Shown one piece after another: positions 11,481 to 23,077 of a stretch of 64,000 bases of DNA. The notes beneath the pieces are model-generated. The model made no database searches. It was not told the origin of the DNA and worked only from the letters and a program-made list of their open reading frames with translations. A program made the translations under genes and the position numbers. Origin of the DNA: Neoceratodus forsteri (lineage: Eukaryota; Chordata; Ceratodontiformes; Ceratodontidae); the NCBI GenBank assembly GCA_016271365.2, contig CM057454.1, forward strand, positions 699,809,501-699,873,500, written 5' to 3'. How positions within the stretch are numbered: the first letter of the stretch is position 1; every line of letters begins with the position of its first letter.

Positions 11481-12439
11481 AGGCGAATTAGCACTACAAC
11501 TCTTAATGGAGACTAAGGTGCCGAGCATTCTTTTGCATTGCATGTAATACCTGTTTAAGGTGCTGGTTGGAAGATCCATGCAATAGGGGGATGGGAGCAT
11601 CAAGATGGGGACGGGTTAGGTGCATGAGCAGGTGGGGGAGAAATGTCCATTGAAATGGTTTAGATGCTGAGTGCTGTCTGTGTGCCTAATGTCTGCTGGC
11701 AAGGAGTTCCACAGTTTTGGCATATGGAAGCTGAAGGCAGCTTGACCTTTAGATTTGGACATGCATGGGACATAAAAGAGCCTGGAGTCAGTGTTCTTGA
11801 GTGCGTACACTGAGGGGGGGGTTGGACAGAGAGGGCAGACTCTAGGTATGAGGGAAGGGACAGTGCCCAGAATATAGCTGCAACCCTGGCACAGTGAGCC
11901 TGTCTCCGTTCCTGTAGTGACATCATGTCAAGTGACTTGTAAAGGGTGCAGTGATGTGTCATGGGTGGGCAGTCCAGGGCAAAATGGCAGAAGGAATGGA
12001 AGAATGGGGTCTAGTCTTGTTAAGGTTGACTTCAGGGACAAGCTGTCGACTATGTCCCCATAGTCAAAAATTGGGAGGATCATTTTCTGGACAACTGCTT
12101 TGTGGGCGGGTAAACGGAGACAGACCCTGTTCTGATATACAGCGCCCAGTTTGGGATGAAGTTTTTTTGTGTATTGAGTTGATATGAACAGAAAAGTCAT
12201 GGTGCTGGTCCAGCCATACCCCGAGGTATCTGAAGGAGGTGCAGTCTTCCAAGCGGGACCTGTCAGTGGTATGGAAAGTGGGGGTTGAGAAGAGGTGGGA
12301 GAGTTATTGCCACATCCCAAAAGTTAGTGAGACAGTTTTCTTTGGATTAGGAAAAAGCTGGTTCAAGTGAAACCAAAGCTGTACAGTACTGAAATCCTCC
12401 TGGAGTCTTGCGGCTGCATCGGAGGTGGAGGGATCTGAT

Positions 12440-13549
12440 GAAAACATTACAGTGTCATCCACGTACATGTGAATGAATGTGTGTGTCCAAGCTGAGGGCA
12501 GGTCATTTAGAAAAATGGAAAATAGTAAAGGGCCAAGGACTGATCACTGTGGGACCCCGGAGGTGACAGGGAGGGGGGCAGAAGAGCAAGCACCTATTTT
12601 TACCACTTGTGACCTGCCTGCCAGACAGGATTGGAACCAGTCTGTGGCTGCTCTGAAAGTCCAGTGTGGGAGAGTTTTGACAGCAAAAGGGGGTGCGAGA
12701 TGGTATCAAAGGCTTTGGAAAGGTCAATAAAGATAGCTAAGGTAGTGTGACCATGTTTCATTTCAGTGAGGATAGCATCTGTGATCCTTAGGAGTGATGT
12801 GATGGTGGAGTGCAACTTCCTAAATCCTGACTGGTAAGATGTGAAGATGGAGGAGGAGTCAAGAAAGGGAGCAAGTTGGGGGAGAACGAGGTGCTCCTGT
12901 AGTTTAGCTAGAATGGGGAGCAGAGATATAGGGTGATAGTTTCCCAGCAAGGAAGGGTCTCCAACTTTTGAGAGTGGGATGATGGTGGCATGCTTCCATT
13001 CAGATGGGATTTCAGCAAGCAAGAAAGGAGATTGAAGAGAGCGGCCAGAGGGGTGGTGATGGCAGGGTCAGATAAGTAAAGCATTTTGGAGTCCAGACCT
13101 GAGGGACATTTGTCTTTGGAAGGGTTGAGAGCCTGCAGGGCTTTAAGCACTTTGGGTGGAGTAACTAGGCAAAAGGTGATGCTGGAAGCCAGAGGTGGGT
13201 GGACAGGTAGGGGTGGGCTTGAGGGGTGGGAGAGGGAGGAAGATAGGAGAGAGGATGTACAGCTGGTGAAGAAGGTGTTGAAAACTGAGGCCACTGCACC
13301 TGGATCAGTGACAATGGAGCCTTCTACATTTAGGACAGGGGTGGCGGGCTGGGTGGGGGGAGAAAAGTGCATTGATTGTTTTCCAAAATTTTGCTGGCTG
13401 GTTAATATTTGTGTGGAAGTAGGCCTTGAAGTAGTTGGCTTTGGCCTGACATAGGCACATAGTGCAGGACTTACGGAGTGAGCAGTAAAGTTGGAGAGCA
13501 GCCAGGGTGCCAGTAGACTTGTATGTTTTCCAGGCCAGATCCCTGGCAT
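12440..13549 (-). pseudogene. L2-B reverse transcriptase (broken)
   Basis: Two overlapping frames on the minus strand carry the reverse transcriptase. 12908-13549 holds the linker and fingers segment ending in LQALNPSKDKCPSGLDSKML. 12600-13022 holds EWKHATIIPLSKVGDPSLLGNYHPISLL, FRKLHSTITSLL and motif A (FIDLSKAFDTISHPLLL). Motif C remains as DDTVMFSS in sequence near 12440-12465. The frame change near 12.95 kb and the break after motif A make it non-functional. The nearest relative in the window is the copy at 43.2-44.3 kb, which has the same blocks in the same order. Confidence 0.88.
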
Positions 13550-13913
13550 GAAGCTGGTCTATGATATTTGCTGTGACTCAGGGCAGGTGTGCGCCCCTTA
13601 CTCTTGTCCATCTGAGTGGGGCATAGTAATCCCAGATGGCTAAAAATCTGGACTTGAACAGCTCTAGAGCAGTGTCAATGTTGGGTGTGCATGGGATGCA
13701 GGACCAGTCAACATTTGATAGATCATTTAAGAGTCCGCCAAGGTCGAGTCATTTGAATGATTTGGTGAGCAGCATTCTTGGAGGAGGCGCTTTGGGCCGG
13801 AATATTTTCCTTACCATATAGAGCATGTGGTGGTCACTTAAAGACTCTGGAAGGAGTCTGACTTCAAGTATTCTGCATTTAACATACTGTAGCAGATAAA
13901 TCTGTTGTCTTAG

Positions 13914-13927
13914 AAAAGTGTAATACA
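13914..13927. repeat. target-site duplication of the L1, left copy
   Basis: The 14-mer AAAAGTGTAATACA here is repeated exactly at 19710-19723. Between the copies lies the L1. The A-rich start fits the TT/AAAA cleavage preference of L1-type endonucleases. Confidence 0.92.
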
Positions 13928-14107
13928 GGACTTCCGGCATGATGGCTGCCTGATTAGGTTCCCTCGTGGATAGCTCCAGTGCCAACCCCACTCAAATCGG
14001 GCTTTTCACCTGACTTCAATGCCTTCTGCTGTCAAAAGCAAACCAGGTAGAGGGGCAACATTAAATCCGAACCGCTTAATAGGGGAAGAGATGAAAATTC
14101 ACGGACG

Positions 14108-14582
14108 ATGGACGCGGAAATGAAAAAGGCCACATTGAAGCATACTCCACCGTCCACCCCAAGCAAGGAGAAGACTCCTAAGCAGGCCAACACGAGGGCA
14201 GAGGACCCAAGTTCACATACCCAACAGCCAGAAGCACTCAGTGAAAAAAGATTTCTCGAGGAGCTAACACCCATGAAAGATACACTGCTGGTGTTAGCCA
14301 CGGAATTGCAAAGCATGAGGGCATCACTTGAACAGCTCACTACACGGACCTCGGATAATGAGACCCGCATATCATCACTGGATGACTGGTGGCATCGCTT
14401 AGAGCCAGAGATGGTGCATATGAAGCACAGGCTCAAGAAAGCTGAAGAAAAGCTGGAAGACCTCGAGAGGTGATTGAGGTGAAACAATCTCATGGTGCTG
14501 GGATTGCCTGAGGGGGAAGAGGGTTCCCTACCAGTGGTATTCACACAGAAGCTCTGTGAAAAATTAGTGGGGCCCTCTCCCA
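14108..14582 (+). pseudogene. L1 ORF1 protein, N-terminal and coiled-coil part (truncated)
   Basis: The ORF1 product of L1 elements is an RNA-binding trimer. The first 121 codons are open: a charged, Pro/Ser/Thr/Lys-rich N-terminus (residues 1-45), then a heptad-like coiled coil (residues about 50-120, with repeated Leu/Met/Ile and Glu/Arg, including DNETRISSL). After a TGA at 14471-14473 the frame continues with NNLMVLGLPEGEEG, the start of the RRM-like domain typical of L1 ORF1. The match ends at about 14582. The rest of the RRM and the C-terminal domain are missing, suggesting an internal deletion or replacement between about 14590 and 15400. Confidence 0.85.
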
Positions 14583-14589
14583 ATGGGCC

Positions 14590-15490
14590 TGCCTACATGA
14601 GACTGTAGTGACACCTAGTGGCTACTTGGTGGTACTAGAAGTGCCTATTTGGGGATGTGAACTGCACAGATCTGCATCTTTGTCTGTACAAGACAAAAGG
14701 ACATATTGTGTTAGCAAATTTTGCTTAAGTGTTAAATTTTTAGCTGAAATGGGCCTGTGATCCCCAGAGCAAGATAAAGAGTGAATGGCCACATTGAAAT
14801 ATAAAAAGGATGGGGAAATCTCTTATGTTTAACCCACGATGTCAATTGGTTAGAGGTCTCTAACATAAGGAGTGTTGTTATATTGCTCTCATTGGGTTCT
14901 TTTTCTCTTATATAGCTAATACATTATGATAGCATTTTGGGATTATTCAAGTCAGCTTTGTTCAGGAATGGTAATAGTTTAAACCCTTGTTTGGGTTATG
15001 CGACTTTGTACTCTGGTTTGTTATTTACTGAAGTTGATAGATTATTATGGAAGCTCCTTACAGATGCTTTTTGACAGCAGGATTATGGAATCCTAAGTAA
15101 ATACATTCACTTTTCCTGGTGCCATAGTAGGAGTTTTTGTAAACTATAGTGGAGAATATAATGTACAGGATTTGAGTGGGGGGCGGGCATTGGTAGTGGG
15201 AGAACTTTTCGGGCAGCATGGTCATCATCATGCCAGATAAAGGGGTTGGAGTACAGTCATTTGGACTGGGGGATAAAGGTAGTACATTAGTGTTTAGGGT
15301 AGTTTATGAATGGTGGGGTTGGGATAGGGGAGGGAGGTAAGGATGAGACTGTATATGGGCGGGATTGGGTGGGAGGGATGGTGGGAGGGAGAGGAGGTGG
15401 GGGTCCAGAGCCATTTTTAATACAACTTTTAAGGGTGCAAATAATACATACTGATGCCCAAGTGGATTTTTCAAATATTACACTTTGGAT
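14590..15490 (+). other. L1 internal region between ORF1 relic and ORF2
   Basis: About 900 bases with no coding match. It holds where the end of ORF1 and the inter-ORF region should be. The last 250 bases are G-rich (about 15300-15410, with GGGTGGGAGGGATGGTGGG). An ORF at 15306-15494 is a by-product of this G-rich run. A deletion plus later insertion, or heavy decay, would both explain it. Confidence 0.55.
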
Positions 15491-15493
15491 ATG

Positions 15494-18400
15494 AAAATTA
15501 TATCATGGAATGTCAAAGGAGCTAGGTCTCAGGTTAATCGGGCTTCAAATACTCAAGCACTTAGTGGTGTTGAACTGCCATGTTGCTTTTTTACAGGAGA
15601 CGCACATGCTGGAAACAGATAACAACTTACTAAGAAGGGGATTTATGGGAACAGTATATACGGCAGGGACCTCCACAACACAATGAGGCGTAGCGATACT
15701 GATAGCTAAGGGCACTCAGTTTCTACAACTACAAAAAGTGGTTGACCCCCAAGATAGGTTTATTTTCCTGAGGGGGATTCTAGAAAATATGGAAGTGCTC
15801 AGGCACGCTATATGGCCCGAACAAGGATTCCCCAGAATTTTTGTTAACTTATCGTTAAACCTTGCTCCCCTTTAGTGGACTACCCATAATTCTAGCAGGA
15901 GACTGGAATCTTGTTATAGATTCCACTCTAGATAGATCCTCCTCAGTAGGATCCAATCTTTCCCCGGCCCAAAGATCTCTACAAGATCTTATAGAAGTGT
16001 ATGGCTTAATAGACCCCTGGCACATACTGAATCCTGGCACAAGGGCTTGCACTTTCTTTTTGCCAGTGCATAGATCCCTCTTCCGGATTGATTTCTTTTT
16101 GGTAAATCAGAGAGTAATTGTAGGACTACAGGGAAGTGGGATCACCCCCAGAGTGCTATCTGACCATTCCCCAATTTGGTTGGAAGTTAACCTAGCCCCA
16201 AGTATTCAAAAAGACACTATATGGAAATTAAACTCTCAGCTTCTTAATCAGGAAGATACAGTTACTCAGATTAAAGATCTTATAAAACAATTTATGGGTC
16301 AAAATGAAGGATCTATTCCTGCTTTTGATAAAATATGGTGTACATTAAAATGCGTTCTTCGGGGGGAATTCATTAGAATTTTGGCTTCCAAAAAGTGAAA
16401 ACAGGATACAAAAGCCAAAGCCCTCTTGGAGGAAATTAAGGCCTTAGAAACCTCACTATCAAATCCCCCATTAGATGAGGAAATGTTGCTTCTGGTAGTG
16501 CTACGGAATGATTATGCAGAAATTCTGAGGGAGAGAGCGGAATATGCCCTCTTCAAAACCCAAGATAAATATATTGAACAAGGGGATAAAACCAGTCACC
16601 TTCTGGCGATGAGACTTAGAACACAAGAGGAGTCTCGTCTTGTTCCCTTTGTGTTTCCCCTATTGACCATCACTATCTTAACCACCCCTAGGCAAATTGC
16701 CAAGGAATTTGAACAATATTACATGTAGCTGTATAGCCCTACTGAACTTACCCCCCCCACCTAATGAAACCCGGAATTACCTGTTAGCTTCATCATTGCC
16801 TTCGCTGGAGGTAGCCCAACAGGAGTTTTTGGCATGCCCTATTTTACAGCAAGAGATTAGGGACGCTATTAGATCTCTCACTAAAGATAAAGCTCAGGGC
16901 CTAGATGGTTTCCCATCTAATTTTTATAAGGTTTTTTAGGTGGATCTGTGCCCTATTCTTCTTTGCCTGTTTAATTTTATATGTGAGAAGGGGATCACAG
17001 ATATGACACTCTTGGAGGCAGTATAGTGGTGTTGCCAAAACCAGGTAAGGAGAAGAATAGGGTTACAAACTTTCATCCCATCTCATTGATGAACTATGAC
17101 ATAAAAATCTTTGCCAAAATACTAGCAGCAAGGGTGTCCAAAGTTTGGGAGGGGCTTCTGAGTCCTGAACAAATCAGGTTTGTGCAGAGTAGAGTCTCAT
17201 CGGATCATATCTGTAAATTGGCGCATGTCTTCTCCGTATCCAGGGAGGCAGACAAACCAATGGCTCTGGTTTCCCTGGATGTGGAGAAGGCATTTGACAG
17301 GGTTAATTGGACTTACCTGTTCGATACCCTAGCTGTTATGGATTTTCCAGCTCTTTTTATTTCCTGGGTTAAAGCATTATATTCTGAACCTGGAGCGAAA
17401 GTTTACTGCAACCAAGTTTTTTCCTCTGCTTTCCCTTTAAAATCAGGTAATAGGCAAGGTTGCTCACTTTCTCCACTATTATTTAACTTATATCTAGAAC
17501 CGTTGATACGACAGTTAAATGCTTCCCCAATGTTGCAAGGTATTAGGATAGGGACGTTTCACTTAAAGTTATCAGTTTACGCAGATGACATCCTTCTGCA
17601 TGTCACCAGCCCTTGTGAATCCATCCAAGCTGCCCTACAGATAATTCAAAAGTTTAGCAAGGTTTCAAACTACAAACTCAATATTAGTAAATCAGAAGTG
17701 ATGCCCTTGAACCCCTTGCTTTCCAGGGAAGACATTACCCCGTTATCCATGGCCTGGACCACCCGCCTTAAATATCTAGGAATAATTTTATCTACATCAG
17801 TGTCCCTGATGAAAAAGTTGAATTTAGATAATTTAGTAAAGGAAATTCAATTGGATCTAAATAGATGGAATTCTATGCACTTGTCCCTGCAAGCGAGGGT
17901 TAGTGTAATTAAAATGAATGTTTTGTCGAGGGTATTCTATCCGCCTAATATGCTAAATGTTTATCTCCCCCTGAACTGGTTCCATAGACTCCACAGTATA
18001 ATCTCCCAATTCATATGGAGAAACAAGCCCCCACATAGAGCATATAATCACTTAAGTGCCCCAAGACAACTTGGGGGTCTTAAACTCCCTAATTTTTACC
18101 ACTATTATTTAGTTAGCCACATGGTTAAGTATATGCGTTGGAGGGCTACCCCTTCGGACAAAGAAAATGTTGCCAAATTTCCCATATGGTTACAAGTTGA
18201 ACAATATTTATTAACTGGGTTATCTCTGGAGAGCCTTTTATTTATAGCCCCGGGTAAATTGCCCAGCAATTTACGAGGCTCGGTTATATATATTTCGCTC
18301 AAGGTCCTTTCACAGTTTTGCAAGTCAATGAAATACAATAACCAACTGGACCAATCACAACCAGTGTTCAATAACCCCAATTTTAAATTGGGTGATAAGA

Positions 18401-19137
18401 AAATTGTTGCTCCCAAAGAATGCTCGGATTCTCAAATCAAAGTTTGTGATTTGGTAGTAAATGGCAAGCTAGGGGGAACATTAGAGCTATTAACTTTCTT
18501 TCAGTTTCCCAATAAATACTCCTTTTTTGTGTTCCAAATTAGGCACATGTTGATAAATTGGTTCAGCTCGGGTGTATGGAATACGCAACAGGTGCCTCCT
18601 CTTCAGGAGCTTCTTGAATGCGTTAAGCAACCACATGCCGTATCCCAGCTGGTCTCATGGTTATATGGGAAACTAAACCCGGAGCTATCAGGTCACTCTA
18701 ATTATTGGGTGCATAATTTTCTGCATGACAATTTTTTATGGGATAAAATCTGGGAAGGAGTTTGTTTATACACTGCTAATGACCAGTTATGACTAACACA
18801 GTTTTATGTACTGCATAACATTTATTATACTCCAACTAAATTGTATGGAATGGGCAAGATACAGAATCAAGCATGTTTTAGGTGTGAACAGGAACCAGGG
18901 ACATTACTTCACATACTATGGTATTTTCCCAAAGTGGCTTGTCTCTGGAGAACCATTCGGGAAAGGGCCAACCCATTGCTGGGGTTACAGGAACACTTCT
19001 CACCACAGGTTTGTATAGTAGGGGATTATACCACTGTCCCTTTCAAGGAGAGGAAGTACCATATGGCCATTATTTCTCTGTTGGTAAAAAGGCTTGTCCT
19101 TCATTATTGGAAGGACCAACGTGATTTCTTACCTTGA
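15494..19137 (+). pseudogene. L1 ORF2: endonuclease, reverse transcriptase and Cys-rich C-terminus (broken)
   Basis: Starts as MKIISWNVKGAR (15494), the usual beginning of an L1 endonuclease. The catalytic-Glu block near 15595 is disturbed, but LAGDWNLVIDSTLDR (about 15893-15937), RIDFFLVN and LSDHSPIWLEV (about 16156-16190) are clear. The reverse transcriptase is open for 588 codons (17026-18792), with MVLPKPGK, motif A VSLDVEKAFDRVNW (about 17269-17310), GNRQGCSLSPLLFNLYLEP (about 17448-17505) and motif C YADD (17578-17589). A TGA at 18790-18792 ends it. The following frame carries the Cys-rich motif CFRCEQEPGTLLHILW (about 18868-18920). Other breaks lie near 16398, 16728 and 16939. The catalytic residues of the RT palm are all present. 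Confidence 0.93.
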
Positions 19138-19709
19138 GTGGGTAAAGGAACTCCTACATAACTTAAGAATAGAAAAGGCAATTGTGAGTCTTCGTGGTAG
19201 GCTCCCCCTGTACAAATCCAGATGGGAGAAGCTTTTTACGCTCTGGTCCCTCCCTTCTGTTTCTTAGGAAACCAAGTCAAAGGTGAAGAATAGCTAAGTA
19301 GACAACAACATACTATATGGCCATACCATAGGGGGCCCATGGATGCCCTAAATTAGAGATGCTTACACAGATGATCCCTTCATTTCAATTGTCATAGATA
19401 AAGGGAATAGTGGAGTTACCTAGTAGTAGGGAATTTCACCTTTGGGGAGGGTAAATATGGCTCTAGAGGGTTTGGAGTGGGGTGGATAGGGGTGGGGAGA
19501 GGTATAGAGGGAGTAGTTGGCCATTGATTGGAAGGCATGGGTCGACTATGTTTATTCCATGTATCTAGCATATTGCAGAATTTTAAAATGTTATGTATGT
19601 TTTGTTAATGACTCATGCCATAGTATTAATGTAAGTATTGCTGGAAAGTTGTATGCCTGTTAAGAAGCACTGTAATGGCATAAAATGAATAACGTATATT
19701 CAATTTAAA

Positions 19710-19723
19710 AAAAGTGTAATACA
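19710..19723. repeat. target-site duplication of the L1, right copy
   Basis: Exact second copy of AAAAGTGTAATACA, directly after the short A-rich L1 tail (19707-19713). See the left copy at 13914-13927. Confidence 0.92.
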
Positions 19724-19977
19724 AAAGTACAAGATAAATCATGTATTATTTATGAATCAAGTTAATGAAAAAAACAAGATAAAAATACACTTATACACAA
19801 TATTTGTAACATATGAAGCTTAAATTACAAAGCTGGAATAAAATGTCACAAAGAGCAAGAAAATAAATTACTAAGTATAGAGAAATGCATTACTTGTTCC
19901 AGAAACTTTACACAAAATATTACTATAGCCCAGCATCAGTCATTACAATCAAGGAGATTAAGGGGCATGATATGATC

Positions 19978-20370
19978 ACAGTCTGATTTTTTTCTTCTTT
20001 TACTAAATGCACAAAAAAAGAAAAATTGGACCTTGAGCATAGCATGACTCTTAGCCTGATGGCTGGGCTAAAGTGATATTTTATGTGAAGATTCAGTACC
20101 AAGAAATTTGTTTTTCTATACTTACATTACAGTATGTCAGGAATATGTACATTCCTATCTGGGCTATACAAGATAATGGTAGAAAGATGCATTGTAATTA
20201 AATGCCTTATTATGTATAACATTTGTCCTGCAGTTATCTTCTTTGTGTACTGTTATTTCTATTTCTTAAAATACTGCAACCTCATTTGACAAGCTACCCC
20301 CCCTTTAGATCTGAACTTGGGCTTGAATGTTGTGAATGGGCTGCCGGTGTGAGAGTGGGTGGATGGGGTT
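19978..20370. repeat. unclassified dispersed repeat, copy 2 (with extra internal segment)
   Basis: Similar to 11266-11480 in two blocks, 19978-20105 and 20277-20370. The 170 bases between them (20106-20276) have no counterpart in copy 1. Either this copy gained an insertion or copy 1 lost the segment. It is non-coding. The surrounding 19724-20520 stretch is AT-rich and otherwise featureless to me. Confidence 0.65.
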
Positions 20371-20769
20371 TGCTAGTAACGTGTGTCTATAAATCTAAAC
20401 TGTAATAGAAATTCCTAAACACTGTCTATTTTAATGTTTTCTGCATGCTAAATATGACCTCTGAAATACGGACATGAAAGAGTGACAAGTGGCACTTCAC
20501 ATAAATTAGCAACCAATTAATATTTTTTTTGTTTGTTTATTTTTATACTGAATATCCAGTGAGCATAAAATGCCCCTTTTCACTGGTGACCAGTCACAAC
20601 AAGTTTACAAAAGACATAACACAATACGTACAAAGGTACAAAAAAATTATACAATACAATATGAAATCAATTAAATCATAGACATTTAGCTTCAGATAAC
20701 ATTAACTTTTGAAGTATACTTTTAAATGGTGAAATGGTTACAGACACAGTAATATTTTGAGGCAAATCA

Positions 20770-21307
20770 TTATATAGTTTTACAGCATAAAATTGTAGAG
20801 AATTCTGTGCTATTGTTGTTTGAAAAAAATGGAATCTGAAGTTTATAATCAGCCTGTGGCCTTGTCAAAATAGAATTAACCAGTCTAGGAAATAACTCAG
20901 AGATTATCCCAGGTAAATATCCCAAATGCAGTTTATGCAAAAACACTAATGCACGCATTCCAAATCTGTCAAAAAAGGACAGACATCCCAGATAACTATA
21001 TAAATATATAAATAACAATGATGTGTCCTTTTATTCTGTCTAGTAACACATTGAATTATATTATGATTAGTAGTTTTAAACTTTGTAAGAATGCTGTCTG
21101 TAGAAAAAAAAATATAATCAATCTATAATCAATTATTTCAAATAAACTATGTGCCGATATTACCCTAGTTTCAAAAGTCAAATGACGATTTAATCGATAC
21201 AGCATACATAATCTTTGATGAATTTTATTAATCAATTTTGTAATGTGTAACTTGAAAGATAAATGACAATCTACAATCAAACCCAAATATCTAATATCAA
21301 AAACCAT
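20770..21307 (-). pseudogene. L2-C C-terminal region (broken)
   Basis: Two frames on the minus strand carry the region after the reverse transcriptase palm: DIRYLGLIVDCHLSFKLHI (21056-21307), equivalent to the FKYLGILLDSSLSFEAHV block of the L2-E copy near 47.9 kb, and RALVFLHKLHLGYLP (20770-21018). Frameshifts separate them from the main reverse transcriptase frame. No active product is expected. Confidence 0.75.
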
Positions 21308-21334
21308 CTCAATCTTATTACCATAATTATCTCT

Positions 21335-22261
21335 CTATGTCAAATCAAGAGTTACATTCATCCTAGGATTTTTAAAAACCATACATTTTGTTTTACTGGG
21401 GTTTAGAACCAAATTATGCATAATAAACCAGTCATGCATTAAGCTAACGTCCTTTTGCAAACATTGTTGAACCTTTTGACTTGATTCTCCATTACACAAT
21501 AAAACTGCGTCATCCGTGTATAGAATAAGTTCAGTATCATTATATACTTTATACAATGAATTTATAAAAAGGGAACACAACAGGGGACCCAAAATGGACC
21601 CCTGAGGAGCTCCACAGATCAGTTTACCCTCATCAGATAATGCACCATTTATCAAAGTTTTCTGCACCCTACCAGCTAAATAATTTTCCACCCATAATAT
21701 CACTTCATCAGAAAAATTCACTTTAAGTAAGCTCATTAATAATTTCTTATGGTCCACAAGATCAAATGCCTTGGTGAGGTTCACAAACCCAGCAGCAACT
21801 ATATTACCCTCATCAAGTGCTCTATGTACCAGGCTTGTGAACCTCATCAAGGCAGTCTCTGTATTGTGTCCAGACCGAAAACCGTGTTGCGAAGGAGACC
21901 ATAACCTATATTTATCTAAATATTCCATAATCTGATCTGAGACAACCCTTTCTAAAAGCTTACATAAGGGATCTAACAGTGTAATCGGCTGATAATTATT
22001 AACATTAGACATGCAACCAGATTTACATATGGGTCTAACAATACCACATTTCCATATTGAAGGAAACACATTATTACAAAGGGAAAAATTAAAAAGTTTG
22101 GTCAACATTGGGGCCATTAATGTTCCAGCTTTTTTCAAAATCCTATAGTTAATCCCATCATTCCCAATACTTGGTCTAGGATCCATCTTTAATATATATA
22201 TTGTAAGGCAGAGTCTCCTCAGTAGATAATAACTGAAAAAAAAATTGGGGTACCTGTGCAT
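21335..22261 (-). pseudogene. L2-C reverse transcriptase, 308-codon open segment
   Basis: Reads PRPSIGNDGINYRILKKAG (fingers), then VNNYQPITLLDPLCKLLERV, FRSGHNTETALMRF, motif A GFVNLTKAFDLVDHKKLL, motif B CGAPQGSILGPLLCSLF and motif C ILYTDDAVLL, followed by LNPSKTKCMVFKNP. All are in one frame on the minus strand and in the order of an L2-group reverse transcriptase. In motif A the family Asp (DLSKAFD) is Asn at the first position, which would abolish metal binding; the second Asp (AFD) and both motif-C Asp residues remain. The upstream frame (22176-22529) overlaps by frameshift. The N-terminal endonuclease is absent through 5' truncation. Confidence 0.88.
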
Positions 22262-22560
22262 TCCAATTTGGCATTTCTTCAGCCAATACCTCCTTCAATT
22301 CAATATTTAAAACCTGCCCTGGAGTTCTATACCTATCCAGATTGACAAAATGTGAGTTAAACCCATTTGCAACTTTAATTGGCTCATTGACTAATTGCCC
22401 ATTTAACAGAACTGAAATATTGTCTGGTGCCTTGCCCTTGCCCATTAAACTGTTTAATGTTTTCCAGATAACCTTAGAATTACCATTTTCAGTGATTAAT
22501 TTCTTCTTAAATATTTTAATTGTCTCCATTGTTTATCTATTTGAAAACAAATATATCCAG

Positions 22561-23064
22561 ACAGTTATTTAATGCACATTGGTTATGGAGCAAGAAAGTC
22601 ATACATTTATTTCATCGAGGCTCTGTACTAATTATCCCAAACCCAATTATAAGGGACCAAAGGGGCAATGGCAAAAGCATAGCAATATTGTAAACATATT
22701 CTTTGTTATCAGTTTAAGTTGCCCCAGTATACAATATTTTACAGTTAGCTGTTGCCTGTATTTATATGTGCTAGTATAGTAAATACTGTAGTTTGTTGTT
22801 ACTAAAAAAATGTAAATAGATGCATGATAGCAGCTTTATCTGATATGCTTTGGGGATGGAGCTGTGCTGGTACACAGTGCTGTTGGGGAACAAAACCACA
22901 GTGATCAGATGTAGTAACAAACCATGATATTTTCTGTAAGAGTGCATATAAATACAAGCAATATCTAATTGTAAAATATTGCGCAGGTGTTTATGTCGGT
23001 ATCCTGTGAGAAGGGTGATCGCTATTGAGCACCTACAAAAAGGGTGACACAATAGATGCACCTG
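22561..23064. other. AT-rich spacer, nothing recognised
   Basis: No coding match, inverted repeat or tandem repeat that I can support. Short ORFs on both strands look random. Confidence 0.5.
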
Positions 23065-23077
23065 TTCTCAGGGCTAG

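Larger units (their letters stand above)
10586..13885 (-). mobile_element. L2 non-LTR retrotransposon, 5'-truncated (L2-B)
   Basis: Minus-strand L2 whose 3' tail, (AATAAAT)n on the minus strand, is seen as TTTATTTATTTTATTTATTTA-like sequence at about 10586-10608. Coding relics run leftward: C-terminal block MTHHCTLYKSL (11660-11962), reverse transcriptase (12440-13022), fingers (12908-13549) and the end of the endonuclease near 13.75-13.87 kb (SLSDHHMLYMVRKIF). It parallels the minus-strand copy at 42.2-45.8 kb across the same segments and stops matching near 13880, so it is 5'-truncated. Its 5' end lies about 30 bp from the L1 target-site duplication. An unrelated repeat interrupts it at about 11.27-11.48 kb. 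Confidence 0.88.
13928..19709 (+). mobile_element. near full-length L1/Tx1-type LINE with intact target-site duplication
   Basis: A 5.8-kb plus-strand L1-clade element begins at GGACTTCCGGCATGATGGCT and ends in a short A-rich tail. It is bracketed by a perfect 14-bp duplication (13914-13927 and 19710-19723). The order is 5' UTR (about 13928-14107), ORF1 (14108 to about 14590, incomplete), intervening region (about 14590-15490), ORF2 endonuclease (15494 to about 16200), reverse transcriptase (about 16.8-17.8 kb) and C-terminal domain with a Cys-rich motif (to 19137), then a 3' UTR of about 570 bases. Nonsense mutations and frameshifts interrupt both ORFs, so this copy is dead, but its ends are complete. 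The exact duplication argues for a fairly recent insertion compared with most repeats here. Confidence 0.93.
20520..22560 (-). mobile_element. L2-like non-LTR retrotransposon, 5'-truncated (L2-C)
   Basis: Minus-strand LINE relic. The 3' end is marked by A-rich tail sequence seen as TATTTTTTTTGTTTGTTTA at about 20521-20540. It covers the linker upstream of the reverse transcriptase (22176-22529), the reverse transcriptase (21335-22261) and the C-terminal region (20770-21307). The coding part is more intact than that of the other L2 copies: the main reverse transcriptase frame is open for 308 codons. The DD motif reads YTDD instead of the FADD seen in the CR1 and L2-A copies, so this is a different subfamily within the CR1/L2 group. 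The 5' end is truncated near 22560. Confidence 0.85.
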
